A stretch of DNA of 12,776 nt from Caldifarciminota bacterium UBA2202 (GTDB taxonomy: Bacteria; Hydrothermota; 32-111). Positions 1 through 6,892 of the stretch are shown here, piece after piece. The translations under genes and the position numbers were made by a program. Below the pieces are notes generated by a model. The model was not told the origin of the DNA. It ran no database searches and saw only the letters and a program-made list of their open reading frames with translations. Positions within the stretch are counted from its first letter, which is position 1. Each line of letters starts with the position of its first letter. The stretch lies in NCBI GenBank assembly GCA_002327905.1, contig DCUY01000049.1:25537-38312 (forward strand). The letters are read 5' to 3'.

Positions 1-1
1 T

Positions 2-15
2 AAGGAGATTCCCAC
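2..15 (+). repeat. 14-base terminal direct repeat, left copy
   Basis: AAGGAGATTCCCAC here is identical to 12763-12776 and leads into CGCTTCGCTCGCAA, part of a common dispersed element. The identity at both ends is most simply explained by the fragment being cut or broken within copies of the same repeat family. Confidence 0.55.
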
Positions 16-71
16 GCTTCGCTCGCAAAGACAGAGAAAAATAGTGAGTTGGTACGGTCGTGAATAAAAAC

Positions 72-95
72 ATCACTAATCCAATATCACTGGTC
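72..95 (+). repeat. 24-base dispersed repeat, left copy
   Basis: The unit begins ATCACTAATCC and ends ATATCACTGGTC. A second copy, differing at two positions, lies at 12631-12654 at the other end of the window. A shorter relative (AAAAACATCACTAGTCACG) lies after the DUF4236 gene at about 9457-9475. All three copies are intergenic. The role is unknown; the copies look like members of a dispersed family rather than a regulatory site. Confidence 0.6.
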
Positions 96-420
96 CGATA
101 TCTAAAGAAATAAAAAAGAGTAAGAGCGAATAGAAGCATAGAGATTGCTTCTTCGAGGACTCATCGCAATGACAGACAAAAAGAGTGAGTTGAAAAAAGA
201 CAATTCGGATGAAAATAAGCATGTTGATTTTTTAGCTGTTTCAGGATATAATTAAAAAAAGGGATAGATTTACAGATGGAGGCGCATTTGATAGAGAGTT
301 TTGAAAGAATCAAATCATCAGTACATCGTTTTAAGAATTATGGGGTATGTTCTGCATTAATCACCTGCAAAGAAGTCAAGAATCCAACCGTCTCCAACTC
401 CCTTAATTAAAAGAGGAATA

Positions 421-461
421 TTGATTTTTTTTGTAATCAGAGTATTATTACTCATAAGGAG
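421..461 (+). promoter_or_regulatory. Promoter and RBS of the DUF6978 gene
   Basis: A TTGATT hexamer at 421-426 and a TATTAT hexamer at 443-448 are separated by 16 bases, giving a reasonable sigma70-type promoter. The predicted transcript would start near 455, just before an AAGGAG ribosome-binding site at 456-461. The leader would therefore be only about 12 bases. The first gene starts at 467, or at 470, the second of two adjacent ATG codons. Confidence 0.5.
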
Positions 462-466
462 ATAAA

Positions 467-913
467 ATGATGGATATATATCTAAATGAAGTTGAAGCCA
501 AACGATTACTTGAAATGCCGAAAATTAAGGAAAATGATAATGTGTATTCAATAAGCCAAAGTGGAGGGAAGTCTATTATTCCTCTGCTATCAATTGATAA
601 AAGAGAACGGTTTTATCTGGATTTAAGTATTAATAGAATAGATATCAAAAAGGGAAAATATCAAAATAGAGCTCGGCAGGTATTCGTACTTGCCAGAGTG
701 GATTTTAATGGTTCACCCCATAGGAATCCAGATGGTACCATCGTTAACTGTCCTCATCTCCATATTTATACTGAGAAATATGCAGATAAATACGCAATTG
801 AATTGCCTCAAAAATATTTTGCAAACACAGAAGATCTATTTCAATTATTAGACGAATTTATGAAATATTGCAATATTATAAATCCTCCAATCATTCAGAG
901 GAGTCTGTTTTGA
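467..913 (+). CDS. DUF6978 family protein
   Basis: This 148-residue protein resembles the DUF6978 family, whose biochemical role is not known to me. It is a mixed alpha/beta protein with no signal peptide or membrane segment. Its most striking part is residues 85-101, with His85, then Asn-Cys-Pro-His-Leu-His-Ile-Tyr (Cys95, His97, His99), which could bind a metal or form an active site; that is inference. A strong AAGGAG site precedes the paired ATG at 467/470. The stop codon TGA (911-913) overlaps the TTG start of the next gene, so the two are translationally coupled and probably act together. The recognition rests on overall pattern and the partner gene, since no alignment could be run. Confidence 0.65.
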   Translation: MMDIYLNEVEAKRLLEMPKIKENDNVYSISQSGGKSIIPLLSIDKRERFYLDLSINRIDIKKGKYQNRARQVFVLARVDFNGSPHRNPDGTIVNCPHLHIYTEKYADKYAIELPQKYFANTEDLFQLLDEFMKYCNIINPPIIQRSLF

Positions 914-1677
914 CATCAGAAGTTAAAGTTTTATTTAATAAGTATATTGATTGGTTGAAAGACAATACTTCATTCAAAAATATTGACGATTGGGTTGAGA
1001 TTACAACTCCGTTTTTGGATAGACATAATGATATGCTTCAGATTTATGTTAAAAGGCAAAATGATAAAATAATACTCTCAGATGGAGGAGAAATTATAAA
1101 CGATCTTGAAATATCTGGTCTTGAGTTTAATAGTCCGAAAAGAATGGAAATTCTCAATCTAACTCTTACTAGTTTCGGAGTCAAACTGAAAGATGACAAT
1201 TCTTTAGTAGTAATAGCTAACGAATCAAATTTCCCATTAAAGAAGCACAATCTCATTCAAACAATGTTGACTTTGAATGACATATTTTATTTAGCAAAAC
1301 CATATGTTAAAAGTTTGTTTCTTGAGGATGTTAAGTTGTGGTTTGACGAAAATGATGTTAGATATACTCAAAATATTAAGCTCACAGGGGAAAGTGGATT
1401 TGATCATATGTTTGATTTCATTATTCCAAAATCCAGATCAAAACCGGAAAGAATTATTAAACTGATGAATAGACCAGTAAAAGATCAAACACAGGCTTTA
1501 GCATTTAATTGGATTGACACATTAAAAACAAGGCCTGAAAACTCAAATTTGTACACCATTATAAATAACAGAGAATTATCCATTTCTTCAGAAATAAACG
1601 ATGCATTAAGAGCATACAAAATTATTCCTATACCTTGGACTGAAAGGCAAAAGTTTGTTAATGAATTAGTAGCTTAA
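910..1677 (+). CDS. DUF1828/DUF1829 domain protein
   Basis: I place the start at TTG 910, giving 255 residues. GAGGAG lies at 898-903, six bases upstream, and the codon overlaps the previous stop as TTGA. A longer frame from TTG 868 lacks such a site. Residues about 25-120 match the DUF1828 pattern: ITTPFLDRHNDMLQIYV, then LSDGGEIINDLE, then a segment rich in Leu and Asn. Residues about 135-255 match DUF1829, including FDHMFDFIIP and PERIIKLMNRP. The Asp strand followed by an Ile-Ile-Lys strand is loosely like a restriction-endonuclease core, but I see no clean E-x-K, so nuclease activity is speculation. The protein looks cytosolic. It pairs with the DUF6978 gene and sits in a conflict-rich neighbourhood, so a defence or toxin-antitoxin-like role is possible but unproven. 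Confidence 0.65.
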   Translation: MTSEVKVLFNKYIDWLKDNTSFKNIDDWVEITTPFLDRHNDMLQIYVKRQNDKIILSDGGEIINDLEISGLEFNSPKRMEILNLTLTSFGVKLKDDNSLVVIANESNFPLKKHNLIQTMLTLNDIFYLAKPYVKSLFLEDVKLWFDENDVRYTQNIKLTGESGFDHMFDFIIPKSRSKPERIIKLMNRPVKDQTQALAFNWIDTLKTRPENSNLYTIINNRELSISSEINDALRAYKIIPIPWTERQKFVNELVA

Positions 1678-1691
1678 TTTATGGAGGATTT

Positions 1692-1829
1692 ATGGCAAAA
1701 CCGCGAGTGTTTATCAGTTCAACTTTCTATGATCTACGACAGTTAAGAGAAGATTTAGATGATTTTATTCGCTCTATGGGTTATGAGGCCGTAAGAAATG
1801 AAGAAGGAAACATTCCTTTCGGAATTTAG
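1692..1829 (+). pseudogene. DUF4062 gene, N-terminal stub only
   Basis: A GGAGG site at 1683-1687 precedes ATG 1692. The 45 encoded residues begin MAKPRVFISSTFYDLR and continue through GNIPFGI to a TAG at 1827-1829. This is the classic start of DUF4062, a TIR-like nucleotide-binding-fold domain that usually opens proteins of several hundred residues, often with NTPase or other effector domains. After 'GNIPFG' the expected continuation (the conserved Cys/Tyr-containing helix) is absent in all frames of the next 50 bases, and the promoter of the PP2C operon follows at once. The gene sits 14 bases after the DUF1829 stop and was probably the third gene of that operon. I read it as truncated by a deletion or by insertion of the downstream module. 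Confidence 0.75.
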
Positions 1830-1844
1830 ATGTAAAATATATTA

Positions 1845-1872
1845 TTGACAAATAAATTATATTACTTATAAT
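1845..1872 (+). promoter_or_regulatory. Perfect sigma70-type promoter of the PP2C-kinase operon
   Basis: TTGACA (1845-1850), a 16-base spacer, and TATAAT (1867-1872) match the bacterial consensus exactly. Transcription should start about 7-8 bases after the -10 box, at 1879-1881, which coincides with the A of the ATG at 1880. No Shine-Dalgarno sequence lies between the promoter and the ATG, so the mRNA is predicted to be leaderless. Such a strong promoter suggests the operon is well expressed unless repressed; no obvious operator palindrome is seen. Confidence 0.7.
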
Positions 1873-1879
1873 TGAAATT

Positions 1880-2650
1880 ATGGGATTTTTTGAAACTGTA
1901 TTTATAACTCACAGGGGACTTGTTAGAGAAAACAATGAAGATTCTATATTGATAGATGATATTATTATAAGTCAAGCTCAACTTGAGTGTCCGGCGAAGC
2001 ATTTTGTCGAGAAAAAGCGAGCATTGTTCTGTGTTGCTGACGGAGTTGGAGGAGGAAAATCCGGAGAAGTTGCAAGTAGAATCGTGTTAGAAACCTTGTC
2101 GGACTGTGTGATGAACAAAACGGAACTTAAGGAGATTGAAATACTTGTCGGAAGAGCAAAAGATGAATTAGAAAATCATATTATTCAAAATCCGGAAGAT
2201 ATAAATTTAGCAACCACTATAGCAGGAATCTTATTTGATGACAATAAAGCGACTATTTTTAACACGGGAGACAGTAGAGTTTATAAATTAACAAATGGAT
2301 ACCTGAATAAGCTTTCAAAAGATCATTCGATAGTAGAATCAATGAAAGACGCCGGTATTTTAGATGTTAACATAAAGAATGTTCAAAATGAAAACATTAT
2401 TACTTCCTCTATTTCGGGTGATGGAAGAACTTCCAATCCTGAAATCTTTAAGTCATTTATTGAAATTGAAAAAGGAGATATTTTTCTTATATGCACTGAC
2501 GGTCTTTGGAATAGCATTGATTCCGATTCAATGGAAAATGCATTTACTGCACCGATTCTTAAAAAAACAGTCGAAATTTTATTGCAAAAAGCTTTAACTT
2601 CTGATGCTAATGATAATATTAGTTTAATTGTAATAAGGTGTGTTTTATGA
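1880..2650 (+). CDS. PP2C-family Ser/Thr protein phosphatase
   Basis: This 256-residue protein is a single-domain PPM/PP2C phosphatase that removes phosphate from Ser/Thr using two metal ions. The motifs are in order: RENNED (16-21), VADGVGGGKSGE (52-63), the hydrophobic strand before NTGDSRVY (128-135), CTDGLW (205-210) and DANDNIS (242-248). The metal-binding acidic residues (Glu20/Asp21, Asp54, Asp207, Asp245) are all present, so it should be active. There is no transmembrane or extra domain, so it is cytosolic. The start at 1880 fits the family N-terminus but has no ribosome-binding site. The stop overlaps the next start as ATGA. With the kinase at 6893 it forms the write-erase pair of this operon, and is expected to reset phosphorylation of the kinase, the FHA protein or other operon products. 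Confidence 0.9.
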   Translation: MGFFETVFITHRGLVRENNEDSILIDDIIISQAQLECPAKHFVEKKRALFCVADGVGGGKSGEVASRIVLETLSDCVMNKTELKEIEILVGRAKDELENHIIQNPEDINLATTIAGILFDDNKATIFNTGDSRVYKLTNGYLNKLSKDHSIVESMKDAGILDVNIKNVQNENIITSSISGDGRTSNPEIFKSFIEIEKGDIFLICTDGLWNSIDSDSMENAFTAPILKKTVEILLQKALTSDANDNISLIVIRCVL

Positions 2651-4020
2651 GCAACGAAGCCTATGTTCGGGTATATGCTGATCCAAAAATACTAAGGAGA
2701 AACAATATTGTAAATTCAACTGAAAGAGCTTGTAATAATATCATTCAAAAGGCAATAAGGCTTTCCGATAAAAACAAAACACAAATTGAATTTGAGGTAT
2801 CTTTGCTTAGGGATAGAATTAAAAGCGAAATGTCAAGTGATTTAACTGCTGAAAAAGAAATGAAGGTAATGTCCATTATAAGAAATAAGAATGATGATCT
2901 CAATATAACGGTTGAAAAAATGTTAATTGAAGAAAACGAAACGAGATCCAGTAATTTGATGGAAATAGAAACCATAGTTAATGATTTAAGGGAATTGAAT
3001 TACGGACAATCATTTGATAAAGATATAAAGAGCATTCTCAATGAAACTAATAAAGTACGATCATGTAGAGATATCTATGAGCAAAAGAAGATTTTAGAGG
3101 AATTGAATGAAAATAAAAATAGAATAATTAAAAGAGTGACAATTGCCGGTTCTATGCATTTGGACGAATTAAAAGAAGATACAGTGGGCTTAGATGATCA
3201 AAAGTCAAAAAAAAATATCAATTTTATAAAATCGGAAAAGGCAAAAAACATTATTGAAATGATAAATAAAATGGATGAAGAAGCTTGTGAAGAAAATTTA
3301 TCTTTGCTGAACAAGATAGTTCACTCAAGCGATCCCAATGAAATAAATGCTAATTACAGTCAATTGCTATTTAATTACGGCAAGATAAAGAATACATATG
3401 TATCGACGAAAATATATAAAGAAAAGTTAAGAGTTTTGAAAGATGATCTTTATTCAGCTGAGTACAAGGTGGCTGATTATGTAAAATTGCAAAAAGAAGT
3501 GAAAGTGTTAATTGAAAAGAAGACCCTTACTAAAGACGATTTAGCATATATCGAAGATGACATAGAAAAATTCTTGTTCGAAAACGATCAAAGAAGAAGA
3601 TTGAAAGAAAAACTGAATATATTAATCAAAAATGTAAAAAAAGACGGTTGGCTAATTCTTGATGAAGTCATGTTCGATAAAATGCTAAAAGGTGACAAAA
3701 TAGATATGACGAAGGGTGAATATGTGGTAAGAATGGGTTTTAAAAATGGTAATCTGGAAACAAAATATTTAAAAAAGTCAAGCAAAAGAAAAAGTAAAAT
3801 AGGAGACATCGAGATAAAAGAAGATGTCAAATCTGCTAAAAAATGGTGTCAAACATTCAATAAAATCTTAGAAGAACTTGATAAAGAAGGGGTTTCCTTC
3901 AAGGACATAAAAAGAATAGAACCTAATGAAAACAATATTGAGTATGAATTTGTTGAAGAGCAATCCTCCGTTAATGGTAGCGAAATAAGCAAAGAACTTG
4001 ATAAAAAAAGAGAGTTGTGA
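2647..4020 (+). CDS. Helical, coiled-coil-rich protein of unknown function
   Basis: The start is ATG 2647, which overlaps the PP2C stop (ATGA); an upstream in-frame codon at 2638 is less likely. The 457-residue product is highly charged and rich in Lys, Glu, Asn and Ile. It is predicted mostly alpha-helical, with coiled-coil-like stretches at about 40-115, 125-165, 195-225 and 255-330. There is no signal peptide or membrane segment. A more globular C-terminal part (about 333-415) carries GEYVVRMGF, a basic segment (SSKRKSKIGD) and AKKWCQTFNKILEEL. The tail is acidic. I do not recognise a named domain. Its place between the phosphatase and the AAA+ machine suggests an adaptor, a scaffold, or the protein that the AAA+ remodels or that the kinase phosphorylates; this is inference from context only. 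Confidence 0.75.
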   Translation: MSNEAYVRVYADPKILRRNNIVNSTERACNNIIQKAIRLSDKNKTQIEFEVSLLRDRIKSEMSSDLTAEKEMKVMSIIRNKNDDLNITVEKMLIEENETRSSNLMEIETIVNDLRELNYGQSFDKDIKSILNETNKVRSCRDIYEQKKILEELNENKNRIIKRVTIAGSMHLDELKEDTVGLDDQKSKKNINFIKSEKAKNIIEMINKMDEEACEENLSLLNKIVHSSDPNEINANYSQLLFNYGKIKNTYVSTKIYKEKLRVLKDDLYSAEYKVADYVKLQKEVKVLIEKKTLTKDDLAYIEDDIEKFLFENDQRRRLKEKLNILIKNVKKDGWLILDEVMFDKMLKGDKIDMTKGEYVVRMGFKNGNLETKYLKKSSKRKSKIGDIEIKEDVKSAKKWCQTFNKILEELDKEGVSFKDIKRIEPNENNIEYEFVEEQSSVNGSEISKELDKKREL

Positions 4021-4062
4021 GAAGTCTGATAAATTATAAATTAACATAAAAAGGAAACATAA

Positions 4063-5895
4063 ATGTCAAAAGAAAAATATTATCCCCGGTGGGCTAAGGA
4101 AATAAAACGATTCTGCTCAATTAGATCTCAATTTATACTTTGGGGTAATATTTATGATATTTTTCCCATTATGTTAAATGATAGAGGAACTAACAGAGAG
4201 CTAACTTTGGAATTGAACGACTATATAGCGAAAATGCTTGAAGAAGAGTATTACGAAGCGGTTGTTTCCTTTGAGCCAAAGTATGGAATGAAATTGCTTA
4301 TGGGAAGCGAGGATAAAATTAAGCAAACAACAGGACAGAATATCACTAAACAAGAATATTTTCAGTGTGAAATAAAAGATGCGACAATATTAACCGAAAA
4401 AATAGTCACCAACAGAATGCTTCCTACGGGCTTGATATTGAATTTCTCATCTAGGTATAGCGAATTGGATAAAAATAATATTTCGGAAATGTATTATAGA
4501 ATATTTCGCCTTTCAATGAATTCTAAGCCAATATTTAATATTGAAACAAAAAATCTTCGCTACAATCTTATTTTTTGGATAATGGATAATTTTAACGACC
4601 TTCCGAATTGGTATAATTTAGGAAATTACAGAATAAAATCACTTAATATTCCCAAACCTGATTACGAAACAAGAAAAATCATTATAAGCTTGCTATCTGC
4701 TCAAATTGAGGGATTTAAAGAGATGGACAATGAAAAAGCAGAAGAAATAAACGAAATATTCATTAATCAAACATCTGATCTTCAAGGACAGGAAATACTA
4801 TCAATAGTTTCAATTGCACATAAAGAAAAAATTCCTTTTGGGGAAATTGGAGAAGCCATAAGAAGATACAAGCTAGGAATTGAAGAGAATCCTTGGGCTA
4901 AGTTGAATATTGAAACCATTAAATCATCCGAGAATATTTTAAAGAAAGACGTTTTCGGACAAGATTATGCGATTAGCAAAACTTCGGATATAATAAAAAG
5001 GTCAGTCTTCAATCTATCTGGTTCTCAATATTCTGCAGTATCTCAGAGACCAAAAGGAGTTTTATTCTTTGCTGGTCCTACTGGAGTCGGAAAAACTGAA
5101 TTGGCAAAATCGATAACAAAGCTAATATTCGGAAGCGAAACAAGTTATATAAGATTTGATATGAGCGAATTTTCAAAAGAACATGCAGATCAGAGGTTAA
5201 TAGGTGCTCCTCCTGGATATACTGGTTATGACAATGGAGGCGAACTGATAAATGCAATAAAAGCAAAACCTTTCTCCGTAATTCTTTTTGATGAAATAGA
5301 AAAGGCACACAGTAAAATATTGGATATCTTTCTCCAGATTCTTGATGACGGAAGATTGACATCTGGAAGGGGCGAGCTTGCATATTTTTCCGAGGCATTA
5401 ATAATATTCACAAGTAACCTTGGTGTGTACGAGAAGAAAGATGATGGAACGAGAATACAACGAATATCGCCAGAAATGAAATATGAAGATATCGATTTAA
5501 AAATCAAGGAAGCAATTGATGATTATTTTAAATATCAGATAATGAGGGCAGAAATTCTTAATAGAATAGGTAAAAATATAGTAGTATTTGATTTCATTAG
5601 AAAAGAAGTTGCGAGAAACATAATAGAAAAAATGATAAAGAGAGTTACCAGTAAACTTATGGAGACAAAAAAAATTGAGCTTTGCATATCTGAAAACGTA
5701 TTAGACATTATTTCGAATGAGGCGACATCAGATCTCTCTATGGGAGGAAGAGGTATTGGGAACGTAATAGAAGAAGTGTTTATAAACTCGCTGTCCCGGG
5801 CACTGTTTGAAGTGCAGGCAATAGAAGGGAATAAAATAAAAATTGTTGATTTGAAAAAAGATAATAATAGATGGAACATGATTCTGACGAAATAA
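4063..5895 (+). CDS. ClpB/ClpA-type AAA+ unfoldase with degenerate N-terminal AAA module
   Basis: The 610-residue protein starts at ATG 4063 after AAGGAA (4051-4056), 42 bases beyond the previous gene. Residues about 285-600 form a full Clp-type D2 ATPase: Walker A GPTGVGKT (338-345), pore loop GAPPGYTGYDNGG (381-393), Walker B VILFDE (406-411), sensor 1 at FTSN (449-452), arginine-finger region RAEILNRIG (495-503) and sensor 2 GGRGIGN (561-567). It should be an ATP-driven ring that threads proteins. Residues about 8-280 look like a second AAA+ module that has lost both Walker motifs: QFILWGNIYDIFP, a strand TGLILNFSS, and a sensor-like region ending IPKPDYETRK. I see no ClpP-docking tripeptide, so remodelling or disaggregation is likelier than ClpP-linked proteolysis. 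The radical SAM gene overlaps its end by 25 bases. Confidence 0.9.
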   Translation: MSKEKYYPRWAKEIKRFCSIRSQFILWGNIYDIFPIMLNDRGTNRELTLELNDYIAKMLEEEYYEAVVSFEPKYGMKLLMGSEDKIKQTTGQNITKQEYFQCEIKDATILTEKIVTNRMLPTGLILNFSSRYSELDKNNISEMYYRIFRLSMNSKPIFNIETKNLRYNLIFWIMDNFNDLPNWYNLGNYRIKSLNIPKPDYETRKIIISLLSAQIEGFKEMDNEKAEEINEIFINQTSDLQGQEILSIVSIAHKEKIPFGEIGEAIRRYKLGIEENPWAKLNIETIKSSENILKKDVFGQDYAISKTSDIIKRSVFNLSGSQYSAVSQRPKGVLFFAGPTGVGKTELAKSITKLIFGSETSYIRFDMSEFSKEHADQRLIGAPPGYTGYDNGGELINAIKAKPFSVILFDEIEKAHSKILDIFLQILDDGRLTSGRGELAYFSEALIIFTSNLGVYEKKDDGTRIQRISPEMKYEDIDLKIKEAIDDYFKYQIMRAEILNRIGKNIVVFDFIRKEVARNIIEKMIKRVTSKLMETKKIELCISENVLDIISNEATSDLSMGGRGIGNVIEEVFINSLSRALFEVQAIEGNKIKIVDLKKDNNRWNMILTK

Positions 5896-6449
5896 TTATA
5901 AATTCCTATTATTATCCAGTTTATACCTTAGGTCCAGGTAAAAGATTTGTGCTTTGGACTCAAGGTTGCAACCGGAAATGTTTAGGGTGCATGTCAAAGC
6001 ACACCTGGAATTTCAATGAAGGTTCAAGGTTCAGTATAGAGAGTATCGTTGATTTAATAGTTGACTCAAGAAATAATGGTTGTGAGGGAGTGACTATAAG
6101 TGGAGGCGAACCGTTCGACCAGGATAGTATCTTAATGAAATTATTAAATTCTTTAAAAAAAGCAAAAATTGAAGATGTATTAGTCTACACTGGATATTCA
6201 TATAGAGATTTAAAAAAAAAATATCTTGGATCAATACAAAACATTGCCGTTATAATTGATGGAAAATTTGAATATAGTAAGAAATCTTCTCTAATATGGA
6301 GAGGATCGAGCAATCAAAAAATGATAATTTTAACTAAAAATGAGCGGGTTATCGAAAAATATCTACAATTTAGAAAATTACGAAAACGAAATGTAGCTCA
6401 AAAAATACATTTTAGAGACAATATCTACATTGTCGGAATACCAAAATAG
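5871..6449 (+). CDS. NrdG-like radical SAM (4Fe-4S) activase
   Basis: The 192-residue protein resembles the anaerobic ribonucleotide reductase activase family. It has VYTLGPGKRFVLWTQGC leading into the cluster motif C33-x3-C37-x2-C40, then SGGEP (77-81) for SAM binding, TGYSYRDL (107-114), IDGKFEYSK (129-137) and WRGSSNQKMI (143-152). These are the usual landmarks of the short NrdG-type radical SAM fold, and the length is normal for it. Such enzymes cleave SAM to make a 5'-deoxyadenosyl radical that takes a hydrogen from a partner, classically a Gly of NrdD. No NrdD or other glycyl-radical enzyme lies in the window, so the substrate here is probably different. The start at 5871 lies inside the AAA+ gene and lacks a strong ribosome-binding site, which suggests translational coupling to the AAA+ gene. 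Confidence 0.87.
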   Translation: MEHDSDEIIINSYYYPVYTLGPGKRFVLWTQGCNRKCLGCMSKHTWNFNEGSRFSIESIVDLIVDSRNNGCEGVTISGGEPFDQDSILMKLLNSLKKAKIEDVLVYTGYSYRDLKKKYLGSIQNIAVIIDGKFEYSKKSSLIWRGSSNQKMIILTKNERVIEKYLQFRKLRKRNVAQKIHFRDNIYIVGIPK

Positions 6450-6456
6450 GAGATTT

Positions 6457-6882
6457 ATGACTTATGTGAAGGTATGCCCAGTATGCAATGAAAAAAATCA
6501 GGTAGAAAGTCTAACTTGTTTCAATTGCCAACATAACATTGCCGGAGTATTGCCCTCGGACCCCGATTTAATAATAAAAAATCGCGAAGAAAAAGCAGTA
6601 AAATTGTTTTTTGAATATCTAGGGGAGTCATATGAAATTACGAATAATGAAATAATCGGAAGAAGTAATACGAAAATAAACTTTTCTCGATTAAAAACAA
6701 TCTCGAGAGAACACATTAGAGTTATATTCAGGGGTAATGAATGGTCGATAGAAGATATGGGAAGTTCGAATGGAACAAAAATAAACGGGAAAAGTTGTGA
6801 AGCTTATACAGAATATTTAATATCTAACGGCGACAAGATAATTTTAGCAGATGACGCTGAGATTGTGATAAAATTACAGTAG
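6457..6882 (+). CDS. Zinc-ribbon plus FHA domain protein
   Basis: I choose ATG 6457 because AGGAG (6448-6452) sits four bases before it; an in-frame TTG at 6430 would overlap the previous gene and has no such site. The 141-residue product opens with a zinc ribbon, CPVC (7-10) and CFNC (21-24). An FHA domain follows at about 48-140 with the expected signatures GRS (68-70), SREH (83-86) and SSNGTKING (103-111). FHA domains bind phosphothreonine peptides, and the key Arg, Ser and Asn residues are all present. It is cytosolic and small, so it is likely a phospho-dependent adaptor that reads the kinase encoded next door, comparable in logic to other bacterial FHA partners of Ser/Thr kinases. The stop TAG overlaps the ribosome-binding site of the kinase gene. 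Confidence 0.9.
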   Translation: MTYVKVCPVCNEKNQVESLTCFNCQHNIAGVLPSDPDLIIKNREEKAVKLFFEYLGESYEITNNEIIGRSNTKINFSRLKTISREHIRVIFRGNEWSIEDMGSSNGTKINGKSCEAYTEYLISNGDKIILADDAEIVIKLQ

Positions 6883-6892
6883 GAGGTATTTT

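Larger units (their letters stand above)
1..420. other. Gene-free repeat mosaic at left end
   Basis: No convincing gene is seen here. Bases 1-178 are patchwork dispersed repeats: two relatives of the common 'GAGATTGCTTCG...TCGCAATGACA' intergenic repeat (2-35 and about 139-174), and a 24-base unit at 72-95 that recurs with two mismatches at 12631-12654. From about 179 the DNA looks like ordinary AT-rich spacer or decayed coding sequence. One open frame of 44 codons (ATG 276, stop ending 410) has no good ribosome-binding site and no family I recognise; it might be a gene remnant. A shorter frame ending in TAA near 256 is equally unsupported. Confidence 0.6.

Noticed and set aside
276..410. 44-codon open frame in the left spacer
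   Set aside because: No good ribosome-binding site and no family recognised; it may be a relic but cannot be supported as a gene.
1..466. CRISPR array
   Set aside because: The repeats are few, diverged and irregularly spaced; there is no regular repeat-spacer pattern and no cas gene in the window.
868..909. Longer start (TTG 868) for the DUF1828 protein
   Set aside because: GAGGAG at 898-903 is ideally placed for TTG 910, which also overlaps the previous stop; nothing supports 868.
5078..5879. Long minus-strand open frames inside the AAA+ gene
   Set aside because: They lie opposite conserved ATPase motifs, have Ser/Leu/Phe-rich compositions typical of antisense frames and no recognisable domain.
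6430..6456. Longer start (TTG 6430) for the FHA protein
   Set aside because: It overlaps the radical SAM gene without a ribosome-binding site, while ATG 6457 has AGGAG and directly precedes the zinc ribbon.
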